Below, piece after piece: positions 9,493 to 17,480 of a stretch of 64,000 nucleotides of DNA. A program made the translations under genes and the position numbers. A model generated the notes under the pieces. It was given only the letters and a program-made list of their open reading frames with translations. It was not told where the DNA came from and did no database searches. The stretch is from assembly GCA_023410575.1 (NCBI GenBank), contig JAEYPP010000083.1, positions 1-64,000 on the forward strand. The letters run 5' to 3'. This DNA is from Bacillota bacterium. Its GTDB lineage: Bacteria > Bacillota > Clostridia > Lachnospirales > Lachnospiraceae. Numbering within the stretch: the first letter of the stretch is position 1; each line of letters begins with the position of its first letter.

Positions 9493-9633
9493 TTACCATT
9501 CAACGCATACACAGCACCTAGAATCTCCATTTTTAATACTTTCTAGTAAGGCTTGCGCTGCTGCTTCTCCAACAACTTCACGTATACTCTTAACCATCCT
9601 GGTTACCTGTAAATTCTCATTCTTTTCCATCAT
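9493..9633 (-). CDS. Cys-rich small protein translationally coupled to the WYL regulator
   Basis: A 46-codon frame (45 if the second ATG is used) whose ATG overlaps the TGA stop of the regulator gene, with GAGGGG five bases upstream. The product contains a helical stretch (VTRMVKSIREVVGEAAAQAL) and ends in SRCCVCVEW, with three cysteines in four positions. It has no signal peptide or membrane segment. I do not recognise the family. The overlap implies coupled synthesis with the regulator, and the Cys cluster could bind metal or take part in redox chemistry; both are inference. Confidence 0.55.
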   Translation of the reverse strand: MMEKNENLQVTRMVKSIREVVGEAAAQALLESIKNGDSRCCVCVEW

Positions 9634-10532
9634 TCATACCCCTCTAAGATTCTCTTTAATTTCTCTTTCAACCGCTCTTTAAGTTCGAAAGGTTCTATAA
9701 TTTTTAGATGTTCTCCATAACTAATTAAGTGGTAAATAAGCCATTCATTATCATTTACTGTATCTTCAACGAGAAAACTACCATCCTCTAACAACGTATA
9801 ATTGGTAAAGTCGTCATATACTCGAAAAGCTTCCTTCGGATCAATCTTAAGCTTTAAGTGAATCATATTTCCTTTTTCGGAATAAAGATTCTCATTTAAA
9901 ACGTGATCTGGTGCTATTCTTTGAAATTGAAGATTCAACACCTTTAATTCTTTGATTCTCTTAAGTTTAAAAAACCGATAGTCCTTACGTAGCTGGCAAT
10001 ATCCATATAAATACCAAGAGGCTCCTTTAAAAACAAGTTTTAGTGGCTCTATGATTCTATCCGTTGTTGTATTATGTATTCCTATATATTGAAAACTGAT
10101 CTCCATTTTCTTAAGAATTGCTGTTTTCAATATCTTAAAGATATCAGCTTCTTTTTTGCCGTCGGACCAAAATCCGAAGTCAACCTCAATCCAGTCAGAA
10201 CCCTTCATCCCAAACACACTTTTCAATTTTTCTAGAGCCGATGTTGTTGTTTCCTCTAAACCTACTGTCTCAATTGCTTGTAATGAGGCTAATACCTCCC
10301 TTTTTTCTTCTTCTGTTATTAAGGATTTGTCGAAAACAAAGTTTGGAAGTATAGAAATACCCCCGCCTTTTCCTTTGCTCATATACACTGGAATCCCAGA
10401 AGCAGAAAGTGTTTCAATATCTCTATAAATGGTCCTTATTGACACTTCAAAATGAGCAGCCAGCTCCTTCGCGGTTACTCTTTCTCGTTCCATTAAGATA
10501 TATACAATTTCAAACAACCTACCGAGCAGCAT
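9630..10532 (-). CDS. WYL-domain transcriptional regulator (HTH_11 type)
   Basis: A 300-residue DNA-binding regulator. An N-terminal helix-turn-helix (about 1-60; VTAKELAAHFEVSIRTIYRDIETL) is followed by a WYL sensor domain (about 135-230; note GASWYLYGYCQLRKDYRFFKL) and a C-terminal extension (WCX). WYL domains sense ligands, often nucleotides or nucleic acids in other systems. Its ATG directly follows the TAG stop of the YoaP-like remnant and its TGA overlaps the next small ORF, so all three are read from one transcript. A 26-bp perfect palindrome at 10808-10833 near the promoter is a plausible autoregulatory operator. Confidence 0.85.
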   Translation of the reverse strand: MLLGRLFEIVYILMERERVTAKELAAHFEVSIRTIYRDIETLSASGIPVYMSKGKGGGISILPNFVFDKSLITEEEKREVLASLQAIETVGLEETTTSALEKLKSVFGMKGSDWIEVDFGFWSDGKKEADIFKILKTAILKKMEISFQYIGIHNTTTDRIIEPLKLVFKGASWYLYGYCQLRKDYRFFKLKRIKELKVLNLQFQRIAPDHVLNENLYSEKGNMIHLKLKIDPKEAFRVYDDFTNYTLLEDGSFLVEDTVNDNEWLIYHLISYGEHLKIIEPFELKERLKEKLKRILEGYE

Positions 10533-10722
10533 CTAATACCCCTTACTTTCTAGAATCATCTCAAATTTTTTCTCTGATAAAATTTCATGTGTTATAAACT
10601 CTCCATTATAAAAAAGAACAAAGGTTGTAAAAGGAGAAGGTACATTTTTTGCATCTTTAGCAGTCCGCACAGCAAATATGCTCCTCCTCTAGATTTTCTT
10701 TCGTTACTGATATTAATTCCAT
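10533..10722 (-). pseudogene. YoaP-type GNAT acetyltransferase remnant with a large internal deletion
   Basis: The ATG at 10722 has a good AGGAGAGG site and begins MELISVTKENLEEEHICCA, which matches my recollection of the start of clostridial GNAT/YoaP proteins. After HICCADC this frame stops. One frame over, and continuous to the TAG at 10533-10535, the sequence reads as the family C-terminus, ending in HEILSEKKFEMILESKGY. About 200 middle codons seem to be missing, with a frame change at the junction near 10665. The remaining 21-residue peptide may still be made. Family assignment is from memory; a protein search would settle it. Confidence 0.65.
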
Positions 10723-10794
10723 ATTGACCTCTCCTTCTCATCCGATATCAACACTTATAGCAATTGAACTGGTATATCTTTCCTTTTGCTATCT

Positions 10795-10833
10795 ATTATA
10801 CACCATCAAATATGACATCGGTATGTCATATTT
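10795..10833 (-). promoter_or_regulatory. Promoter and 26-bp palindromic operator of the WYL operon
   Basis: A TATAAT -10 box (10795-10800 on minus) lies 73 bp before the YoaP remnant start. A perfect palindrome with 11-nt arms (10808-10818 and 10823-10833; core TATGACAT-CGGT-ATGTCATA) covers the -35 position. No good -35 hexamer is present, so the palindrome is probably bound by a regulator, possibly the WYL protein encoded just downstream. Confidence 0.6.
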
Positions 10834-10936
10834 TTTTATTTTACTTAAAATGCTTTTACTAAATACATAGAACGAGTAGAAAGGAAAGTACAATCTTTTG
10901 ACGTGTTCTTGGCGATACAGAGTTTTCTCTTACTCT

Positions 10937-10978
10937 AAAAGGAGCTGTACACTAATTACTTAGTGTACAGCTCCTTTT
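10937..10978 (-). terminator. Terminator of the AraC/GyrI regulator gene
   Basis: Perfect 18-bp arms with a 6-nt loop (AAAAGGAGCTGTACACTA repeated in inverse), located 40 bp after the stop of the AraC-type gene. The U-rich end is formed by the outer arm. Confidence 0.75.
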
Positions 10979-11019
10979 CATGTTCATTTTCAAATGACAG
11001 CAGTTGCAATATCACAATC

Positions 11020-11853
11020 TTAAATCTTTTCAATCGGTAACCAGATCTCGCAATAACTTTCTCCATTATCTTCTTTACAAGGAGGAGCATACATCTCAAT
11101 ATTATAGTTTCCACCAAGCTTATACTCTTTACAATTTGGCAACCATTCCTTCCACATTCTTGTATTCGTATCCTGTAAATTCTTCATCTTACAAGGAAAT
11201 ACTGCCCAAGTCCCTGCTGGAAGTGTTCTAGTCTCATAACCTCCCCCTATTTCCTTCCAAGGTAAATAATTGTCTGCAATCAGGTAATCAAAGTTACTTC
11301 CATCGGAGTCGATACAAAGTCCGTACATCCCACAGACAATCTCACAGCCACCATCCTTCATATGTTCTTGCCAAAACTTAGGTATTTCGTGATACGCAGT
11401 TTCGTTATTAAAACTTCTCTTTCTTCCCATTACTGTAAATGCTGCTTTTTCTTCAATTCGATATTCCATCATCGTTCCACCCTCCAGTGATAATATTATA
11501 CGAAGTGGCGCAAAATCGCGTAGCTGTGCACCCTTCTCTTTCGCAGCTGATGGAGTAATTCCATGAAACTTCGTAAATGCTCTCGTAAAGCTATCTGGTG
11601 ATTCATAACGATACTTGATTGCGATATCGATTACTTTCTCCTCACCACGTATTAGCTCTCTTGCCGCCACGGTCATTCTTCGATTTCGAATATATTCAGC
11701 AACACTGAATCCACATAAGACCGTAAAAATACGATGAAAGTGATACTCTGATACATAAGCTTTATCTGCTAAATCCTTAATTGTAATATCTTCTGTCAGA
11801 TTTTGCTCAATGTATTCAATTACATTTTGTAGACCTTGTATCCAAGTACTCAT
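11020..11853 (-). CDS. AraC-family regulator with GyrI-like effector-binding domain
   Basis: A 277-residue regulator. Residues 1-105 form the double helix-turn-helix of the AraC/XylS family (TIKDLADKAYVSEYHFHRIF and SPDSFTRAFTKFHGITP). Residues 125-277 form a GyrI-like / SOUL-type small-molecule-binding domain, ending YCEIWLPIEKI. Proteins of this design (Rob- and BmrR-like logic) sense hydrophobic or drug-like compounds. TAAGGAGGAGC precedes the ATG. It is a single gene with its own terminator. A short fragment of a related GyrI C-terminus lies at 31579-31689. Confidence 0.87.
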   Translation of the reverse strand: MSTWIQGLQNVIEYIEQNLTEDITIKDLADKAYVSEYHFHRIFTVLCGFSVAEYIRNRRMTVAARELIRGEEKVIDIAIKYRYESPDSFTRAFTKFHGITPSAAKEKGAQLRDFAPLRIILSLEGGTMMEYRIEEKAAFTVMGRKRSFNNETAYHEIPKFWQEHMKDGGCEIVCGMYGLCIDSDGSNFDYLIADNYLPWKEIGGGYETRTLPAGTWAVFPCKMKNLQDTNTRMWKEWLPNCKEYKLGGNYNIEMYAPPCKEDNGESYCEIWLPIEKI

Positions 11854-11986
11854 GGTATCGCTCCTCCTTAACTGTAAATACAGTATAATACGAGTTCTAT
11901 CTTCCTTCCCTACTTTTCTTGCTTAAAACGGTAGGGTAAATTGGGGGGTATCTACAATTAAAAGAACCATTCTTCTACCGAATTAT

Positions 11987-13492
11987 TTATTGTCTATAAT
12001 AACTTAAGAAATCTCTTAATTTATCTGCCGCATCTTCAAGTACTTCCAAACGTGGTAAATATACGATGCGGAAATGATCAGGTTTTTCCCAGTTAAATCC
12101 ACCACCATGTACAATAAGGATCTTCTTATCTCTTAATAAATCTAATGCAAATTTCTCATCATTTAAGATATTAAATCTCTTCGTATCTAGTTTCGGGAAG
12201 ATATAGAATGCAGCCTTTGGTTTTACTGCACTAATTCCAGGAATGTCATTAAGTGCCTTGTAAATGAAATCACGTTGCTCATATACTCTTCCACCTGGCA
12301 CAATATAATTCGTTACACTTTGATAGCCACCCAAAGCAGTTTGAACAATGGATTGAGCTGGTACATTCGAACAAAGTCTCATATTGGATAACATATTGAG
12401 CCCTTGTATATAATCTTTTGCTAAATTTTTATTACCGCTGAGAACCATCCAACCGATACGAAATCCTGCAATCATATGTGATTTTGATAATCCACTGTAT
12501 GTAACACAGAATAAATCTGGTGCTAGTGAAGCGATTGAAACATGTTCCTCCCCATCCATAACCAAACGGTCATAAATTTCATCAGAAAAAATAATAAGCT
12601 GATGTTCTCTAGCAACATTTACGATTTGCTGTAATACTTCCTTCGGATATAAGGCTCCCGTCGGATTATTCGGATTAATAATTACAATCGCTTTTGTTTT
12701 ATCCGTTATTTTCTTTCTAATATCATCCAAATCTGGATACCACTCAGATTGTTCATCACAAATATAATGAACTGCCTTGCCACCTGATAATGTAACACAA
12801 GCGGTCCATAATGGATAATCTGGGGAAGGTACCAGTACTTCATCGCCATTATCTAATAAGGCAGACATACTTAGACTAATTAGTTCGCTTACTCCATTTC
12901 CTGTATAAATGTCTTCAATGGAAACATTCGGGATGTTTTTCAGTTGAGAATATTGCATAATCGCTTTTCTCGCGGAGAACAGTCCTTTGGAAGCTGAATA
13001 TCCCTCGCACTCCGTTAATTGTCGTTGCATATCGTAAACAACCTCGTCAGGAGTACGAAAGCCAAATGGAGCTGGATTACCGATATTAAGCTTTAATACA
13101 TGGGTACCACTATCCTCCATTCTTGTTGCTTCATCTACTACAGGTCCTCTTACGTCATATAAAACATTATCCAATTTGGATGATTTCCTAAACTCACGCA
13201 TACTATTACTCCCTTCTTTGGTAACACCCTGACTTGATGATTCCATTGTATGAGCAATGTTATGAGTATTCGATTCTTTGCCATATAACCATTGAACATC
13301 TACATGCAATGTTTTAGCAAGAAAATAACCTATTTTCTCTCTAGGTACAGAATCTCCACTTACGTATTGACTCATTTGGCTCTTACCAAGTTTAATATTC
13401 TCTTCTTTTGCTGCACGAAGGAAATCAACTTGTTTCATTCCTTGCATTTGCATCGCTTCCTTTAATCGTTCTGTAAATGTAGCATTTATCAT
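11987..13492 (-). CDS. XRE-type DNA-binding domain fused to a class I aminotransferase
   Basis: A 501-residue fusion. Residues 7-72 are a Cro/C1-type helix-turn-helix (MKQVDFLRAAKEENIKLGKS, then QMSQYVSGDSVPR), residues 73-97 a polar linker, and residues 98-501 a fold-type I aminotransferase of the AlaT/alanine transaminase branch. PLP residues are intact: NPNNPTGALY, SDEIYDRL and the Schiff-base Lys337 in SGLSKSHMIAGFRIGW. Unlike MocR/GabR proteins the DNA-binding part is XRE rather than GntR type, and the start of the enzyme part looks like a full free-standing aminotransferase. A moonlighting enzyme that regulates its own gene is likely; the upstream region is rich in GTTCA motifs. Confidence 0.88.
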   Translation of the reverse strand: MINATFTERLKEAMQMQGMKQVDFLRAAKEENIKLGKSQMSQYVSGDSVPREKIGYFLAKTLHVDVQWLYGKESNTHNIAHTMESSSQGVTKEGSNSMREFRKSSKLDNVLYDVRGPVVDEATRMEDSGTHVLKLNIGNPAPFGFRTPDEVVYDMQRQLTECEGYSASKGLFSARKAIMQYSQLKNIPNVSIEDIYTGNGVSELISLSMSALLDNGDEVLVPSPDYPLWTACVTLSGGKAVHYICDEQSEWYPDLDDIRKKITDKTKAIVIINPNNPTGALYPKEVLQQIVNVAREHQLIIFSDEIYDRLVMDGEEHVSIASLAPDLFCVTYSGLSKSHMIAGFRIGWMVLSGNKNLAKDYIQGLNMLSNMRLCSNVPAQSIVQTALGGYQSVTNYIVPGGRVYEQRDFIYKALNDIPGISAVKPKAAFYIFPKLDTKRFNILNDEKFALDLLRDKKILIVHGGGFNWEKPDHFRIVYLPRLEVLEDAADKLRDFLSYYRQ

Positions 13493-13766
13493 TGTCTATT
13501 CTCCTCCCAATCTTCAATCAACCAACAAGTAGGTATTATGATTATTATGTATTAGTTCATTAAAAGTTCAAATGTTCATTTGTTTCTTATTATGATAACA
13601 CTATTTTTCATATTATTCAAGTATTTTCCAATAAAAAGTTTAGAAAATTATAAATATGTTCAATATGTTCTTTATTTTCTCCATATAAAGTGCTTTATTG
13701 TTCATGTTTACTTATTGTTACGATTAAAAAGTTCATTTTAGATTCAAATCACAGCAAAAAGTTCAT
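13493..13766 (-). promoter_or_regulatory. Cluster of GTTCA motifs upstream of the XRE-aminotransferase gene
   Basis: Within about 215 bp the plus strand has GTTCA at 13555, 13566, 13574, 13658, 13700, 13731 and 13761. Two stand in nearly identical 20-bp-plus blocks (AAAAAGTTCATTTT followed by ATTCAAAT, near 13726-13748 and 13756-13778). Such density in non-coding DNA suggests an array of operator half-sites, most simply for the XRE domain encoded next to it. Confidence 0.5.
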
Positions 13767-13905
13767 TTTTATTCAAATTGTAACCAAACGTTTATTTAAC
13801 AATATACCATTAGGTACATTCCTTTTCATACTCTTAAAAAAATAAACACTCAATAGTAATAAGCAGTTTCATGTCATGTCGTAATCAGTTTTTTTCCAAT
13901 ATAAA
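13767..13905. other. Intergenic remainder
   Basis: AT-rich DNA between the GTTCA cluster and the terminator of the ABC transporter unit; no gene or further structure seen. Confidence 0.5.
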
Positions 13906-13933
13906 AGCGACCCGATTTATATGTCGGGCCGCT
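13906..13933 (-). terminator. Terminator of the ABC transporter genes
   Basis: AGCGACCCGA pairs with TCGGGCCGCT around a short loop, allowing one mismatch; minus-strand TTTTAT follows. It lies about 80 bp after the stop of the ATPase gene and is GC-rich like the genes it follows. Confidence 0.65.
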
Positions 13934-14010
13934 ATGGGAAACGGCAATTTTAATTCTAAAAGCATATTATTTCCGTAGTGGTTGTGAAATGAAAGCTCCG
14001 ATGGCTATGT

Positions 14011-14643
14011 TTATCTTACCACTTCTATACCACCCCGTTTTATCTTGAAAACAACATCAGCTTGTCCCGCCACTTCATTAGCGTGAGTTACCACTATGAC
14101 GCATTTTTGAAATTCATGGGCGCTTTCTTTGAGTATTTTTACAATTCCAGCCGCTGTATCCTCATCCAAATTGCCTGTTGGCTCGTCAGCTAAGATAATA
14201 GGAGCGTCAGAGGCAAGGGCGCGGGCAATCGCTACACGCTGCTGCTGGCCGCCGGACAGCTTTAAGATATTCCGCTTGGTCTCCTCTGCGGTAATTCCTA
14301 ATCGCTCTAAAACTGAAAACGCACTTTTATTTGCGGTCAGCACAACATTCTCAATCGGGTTCATGTAGTCGATAAGGTTGTAACTTTGAAAAACCATAGC
14401 GATACGATTTCTCCTGTGGTAGTCAAGACCTTTTTCCGCAATATCCTCACCGTCAAACAGGATATTACCCTTGACCGGAACATCTAAGCCACCAAGAATG
14501 GACAACAGAGTAGTCTTGCCAGAACCGGATGGCCCGAGGATAGCATACATTTTCCCCGTTTCAAGTACGGCATTTATATCGGACAGTATGTTTTTACCTT
14601 TTTCGTAGGTATAAAATACACTTTTGATTTCTAAGGTACTCAT
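14011..14643 (-). CDS. ABC transporter ATP-binding protein (MacB/LolD-like)
   Basis: A 210-residue nucleotide-binding subunit. Walker A is GPSGSGKTT (37-45), the signature is LSGGQQQRVAIARAL, Walker B is IILADEPTGNLDEDT and the switch His is in VVTHANEVA. This is the MacB/LolD/BceA-like branch, which pairs with FtsX-fold permeases acting on peptides, lipoproteins or cell-wall compounds. It starts 12 bp after the permease gene upstream, and the pair is probably controlled by the adjacent two-component system. Codon choice is clearly more GC-rich than in flanking genes. Confidence 0.9.
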   Translation of the reverse strand: MSTLEIKSVFYTYEKGKNILSDINAVLETGKMYAILGPSGSGKTTLLSILGGLDVPVKGNILFDGEDIAEKGLDYHRRNRIAMVFQSYNLIDYMNPIENVVLTANKSAFSVLERLGITAEETKRNILKLSGGQQQRVAIARALASDAPIILADEPTGNLDEDTAAGIVKILKESAHEFQKCVIVVTHANEVAGQADVVFKIKRGGIEVVR

Positions 14644-14655
14644 TTTTCGCTCCTT

Positions 14656-16191
14656 TCAGCTCATTTTTGATAGTATTTCTCTAGGCTTTAAGCGCATTAC
14701 TGTCATCCCCGCAACGCCTACCGATATGATTATGATAACGAAACCGATGAGGTACAATTTCAAAATACTGTCCAATCCGATAGATACGCTGATTTGAGTA
14801 TCATTTGGTAACTCAGGTTCTTCGATTGGCGAGGGAACATACCTGCCGTCTTCGTCGGGAACAATACCTTGGATACCATCTTGGCCTGCAACAAAGAAGC
14901 CCCCTCCGCCGACGGTATCGTTGCTGACAGCATCTCCGTTAGCGATATCGACAGATATCTGTGCGCTAGGTACATTTTGCTGCAAAAGGCCGTTTCCGAC
15001 TTGCTGCGCAATCACACTGCTAGTAAAGTAAGATAACCCGAATGCCAATACCGCAATCAACAAAACCTCGGCGAGATATTGTCCGATAATAGCCTCTTTT
15101 CTGATACCGACTGAGAGGTATATACCCGTCTCGTGGATACGGTTTTTCGACCACATCGTGAGTATAAGGGAAAGTATCAACGCACTGACAACCACTGTGA
15201 TCGCAAGTATTGTCACTATGAGGTCATTAAGCCTTTCAAGCGGCGCAGCTGCTTTTGCATAATCCTCGTTATCTATACCAATTATAAACGCCTGCGAATC
15301 AATTAAGAAATTCTCCTCAATGTATGATAAGATGTCCGAAAGTTTAATAGGATCGCTTACCCTAAAGGAGACTTCACTAAATCCCTTTGGAATGCCCGGC
15401 TGCCACTGTTTAAAGCTACTCATGTCGAAGAATATCCTATTCTCCAACATATCATGCTGTGACGCCATACTTATTGTCTTGCCTCCCTTAAGCATGGGGT
15501 CCGTGATCTCAAATATGCCGACTATTGTAACCCCGGTGATAGTTTCACCGGTTTGATATAGCTTGCCGTCTTCAAGCCGCTCGTTTTTTCCCAACAGAGT
15601 CAGTTCATCTCCGAGCCTAAGTCCGTTTTTTTCAGCCAAATCCTTACTTATAACCGCCACATTGCTTTCGTCTGCCCAAAAATGGCGGCCCTGAGTTAAT
15701 GTCAGCGTGCCGGAACGGAAATAGCCCACTTCCTCTGTAGTCCCTACAATAGACGCTTTTGCCATTCGCTGTTGTGTTGGCGACAACTGTATGGTACCGG
15801 GTATATACTCAATATCCGCAAACTTCATAATATAATCTCTTATTTCTGCGTCGTAGGCAACAACGCCGTCTATGCCCATGATTGTGTCAATTTCCTTCTG
15901 CGTGATGGGTTTTTCCGTGTAGCTTTCAAACGCTTGATTAATAGCTTCCGGGTTATCCAACACAACTAATTCCGCTTGGATTCGATACGGGTTTTCCTCG
16001 GAATAATTGTCCGCTAAATTAATATATCCCCCCAGCGTTTTCCGCAAGTTCTCCTGCGCCAAATCGGACGATTTACCGATTGACAGACTTGTGAGCGCAA
16101 AGGTTGCTATGACCAGTAAGACGGCAAACATCAATACGCTCTTTCCTTTTTTTCGTGTAACATATAAATAGGCTCGTTTCAATGAACTCAA
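14656..16191 (-). CDS. FtsX/MacB-type ABC transporter permease
   Basis: A 511-residue permease. One membrane helix near 17-38 is followed by a large extracellular MacB-PCD-like domain (about 40-310), then three helices near 320-345, 368-392 and 482-503, the FtsX arrangement. The fourth segment is separated by an unusual ~80-residue loop rich in Gly, Val and Pro. The gene starts with TTG, nine bases after AAAGGAG. It is likely a mechanotransmission-type transporter acting on peptides or antimicrobials rather than a classical importer. GC-rich codon use matches the neighbouring two-component genes, suggesting the block moved as a unit. Confidence 0.85.
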   Translation of the reverse strand: MSSLKRAYLYVTRKKGKSVLMFAVLLVIATFALTSLSIGKSSDLAQENLRKTLGGYINLADNYSEENPYRIQAELVVLDNPEAINQAFESYTEKPITQKEIDTIMGIDGVVAYDAEIRDYIMKFADIEYIPGTIQLSPTQQRMAKASIVGTTEEVGYFRSGTLTLTQGRHFWADESNVAVISKDLAEKNGLRLGDELTLLGKNERLEDGKLYQTGETITGVTIVGIFEITDPMLKGGKTISMASQHDMLENRIFFDMSSFKQWQPGIPKGFSEVSFRVSDPIKLSDILSYIEENFLIDSQAFIIGIDNEDYAKAAAPLERLNDLIVTILAITVVVSALILSLILTMWSKNRIHETGIYLSVGIRKEAIIGQYLAEVLLIAVLAFGLSYFTSSVIAQQVGNGLLQQNVPSAQISVDIANGDAVSNDTVGGGGFFVAGQDGIQGIVPDEDGRYVPSPIEEPELPNDTQISVSIGLDSILKLYLIGFVIIIISVGVAGMTVMRLKPREILSKMS

Positions 16192-16246
16192 TTTAACGTA
16201 CTCCTTTCAATTTAGAATAATCATATAATAACTCATCGATATAGAG

Positions 16247-16279
16247 GGGGTATGAAACGTATATGGAGCGTATATGGAA
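16247..16279 (-). promoter_or_regulatory. 11-bp direct repeats upstream of the ABC transporter genes
   Basis: CGTATATGGAG (16258-16268) and CGTATATGGAA (16269-16279) are head-to-tail with an 11-bp period, with a weaker third copy at 16247-16257. OmpR/PhoB-family regulators bind such repeats one helical turn apart. The site lies 67 bp upstream of the permease start and is the natural target of the adjacent regulator (17477-18142). Confidence 0.55.
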
Positions 16280-16299
16280 TTGTAAAGTAGAACAAAAAT

Positions 16300-16322
16300 C
16301 CCGCCACTCAAAAAGCGACGGG
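16300..16322 (-). terminator. Terminator after the split sensor kinase
   Basis: On the minus strand CCCGTCGC pairs with GTGGCGGG, with wobble pairs, and is followed by ATTTTTG. It separates the two-component genes from the ABC transporter genes. Confidence 0.6.
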
Positions 16323-16352
16323 AAATAACAATTATTGAAGTAATATAAGGGA

Positions 16353-17480
16353 TTAAACATAGATAGAGAACTGCATCCCCTGCCCATTCTCTGACGGCTC
16401 AAATTTATAGTCTATATCTAAAGCATCTAATATTGTAGCAGTGATATACAGGCCGAGCCCGTTGCCTCCGGTATCACGATTTCTCGCGTATTCGGGGCGA
16501 TAAAACGGTTCAAAAATACGTGTCAAATGCTCCTGTGGTATAGGCGTACACTCATTTTCAACTATAATCATATTTTCGTCAAAGAAAACTATAACTGTGT
16601 TTCCTGCATCGGTATATGAAACGGCGTTAGAAATTACATTTGCAATCGCTTTTTCCAGCAACTTAGGTTTGGTATTCATCATAAACCCATATGACAAATC
16701 AAGCTCAAATCCAATCCCTTTTGCCTTAGCAATCATTCGATATGATTAGCATAAATCATCTATCATATCAGCGACGTCAGTATCAACGGTCTCTTCACTT
16801 TCCATAATCATACCTAACTTTGAGGTGTCCAGTATATTTCTTATCATAATGTGAAGCTGTTCCGTTTGTTCCTTGCACTTAAGTAAATATTCATCATGAT
16901 TCCGATATTTTCCCACGCCAAGTATCATATTCTCAAGCATGGCATTGACGGCTGTGACAGGCGTTTTCAATTCATGAGAAGCGGCACGAAGAAAGTCAAC
17001 CTTTGATCTTTCAGCCTCGCGCACTTTTTCTTTTTCCGTTTCAAGATTGTCTATAGTTACAAGCAAGCTTTGATACAGCTCGTTAATGTTTTCAGACAAA
17101 ATACCTAGTTCATCCCGCGAATGTATATCTGAAGCCGCAGTCTTTTCAAGCCGCGCCATTTTCTCTGTAACAGATGAAATGTGTTTTATTGGGACAGTAA
17201 ATACTTTTGAATAGAGAATCGAGCAAATCAGTGACACAAAAACGCAGCAGAGCAGCGAGAGGGGAAATGCATTGACAATTATGCTGGTTATGGCAGATTG
17301 CTTTAACGTCGTGCTTATCTCGCGTGTTGTGCCATCAGACATTGACAAATATATCGGCAAATCATCTGCAGCCCTTTGGATAGCGAAAAGATAAGTCAGG
17401 CCAAATGCCAGCACCACGATAAAGAGCATTAATGAAAACGTGTATAAAAAGGTTCTCGGAAATATTTTCATCTTTTTCAT
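16353..17480 (-). pseudogene. Sensor histidine kinase interrupted by an in-frame TAA
   Basis: The reading frame from the ATG at 17480 runs through two membrane helices (about 10-34 and 65-90), a HAMP-like segment and HisKA with His169 in LRAASHELKTPV, then meets TAA at 16746-16748 after residue 244 (MIDDLC). The same frame resumes at once with SYRMIAKAKGIGFELDL and carries the whole ATPase domain (NVISNAVSYT, GGNGLGLYI). No frameshift is involved; a Glu codon changed by one base (GAA to TAA) would explain it. As read, the N-terminal product lacks the ATPase, and the 127-residue remainder could start at the ATG at 16736. The kinase is probably inactive unless the stop is read through. The ATG overlaps the regulator stop (ATGA). 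Confidence 0.85.

Noticed and set aside
10156..10428. 90-codon plus-strand frame
   Set aside because: Antisense shadow of the WYL regulator gene.
16193..16402. 69-codon minus-strand frame between kinase and permease
   Set aside because: Covers the kinase C-terminus, its terminator and the repeat site in another frame; Cys/Phe-rich composition without ribosome site.
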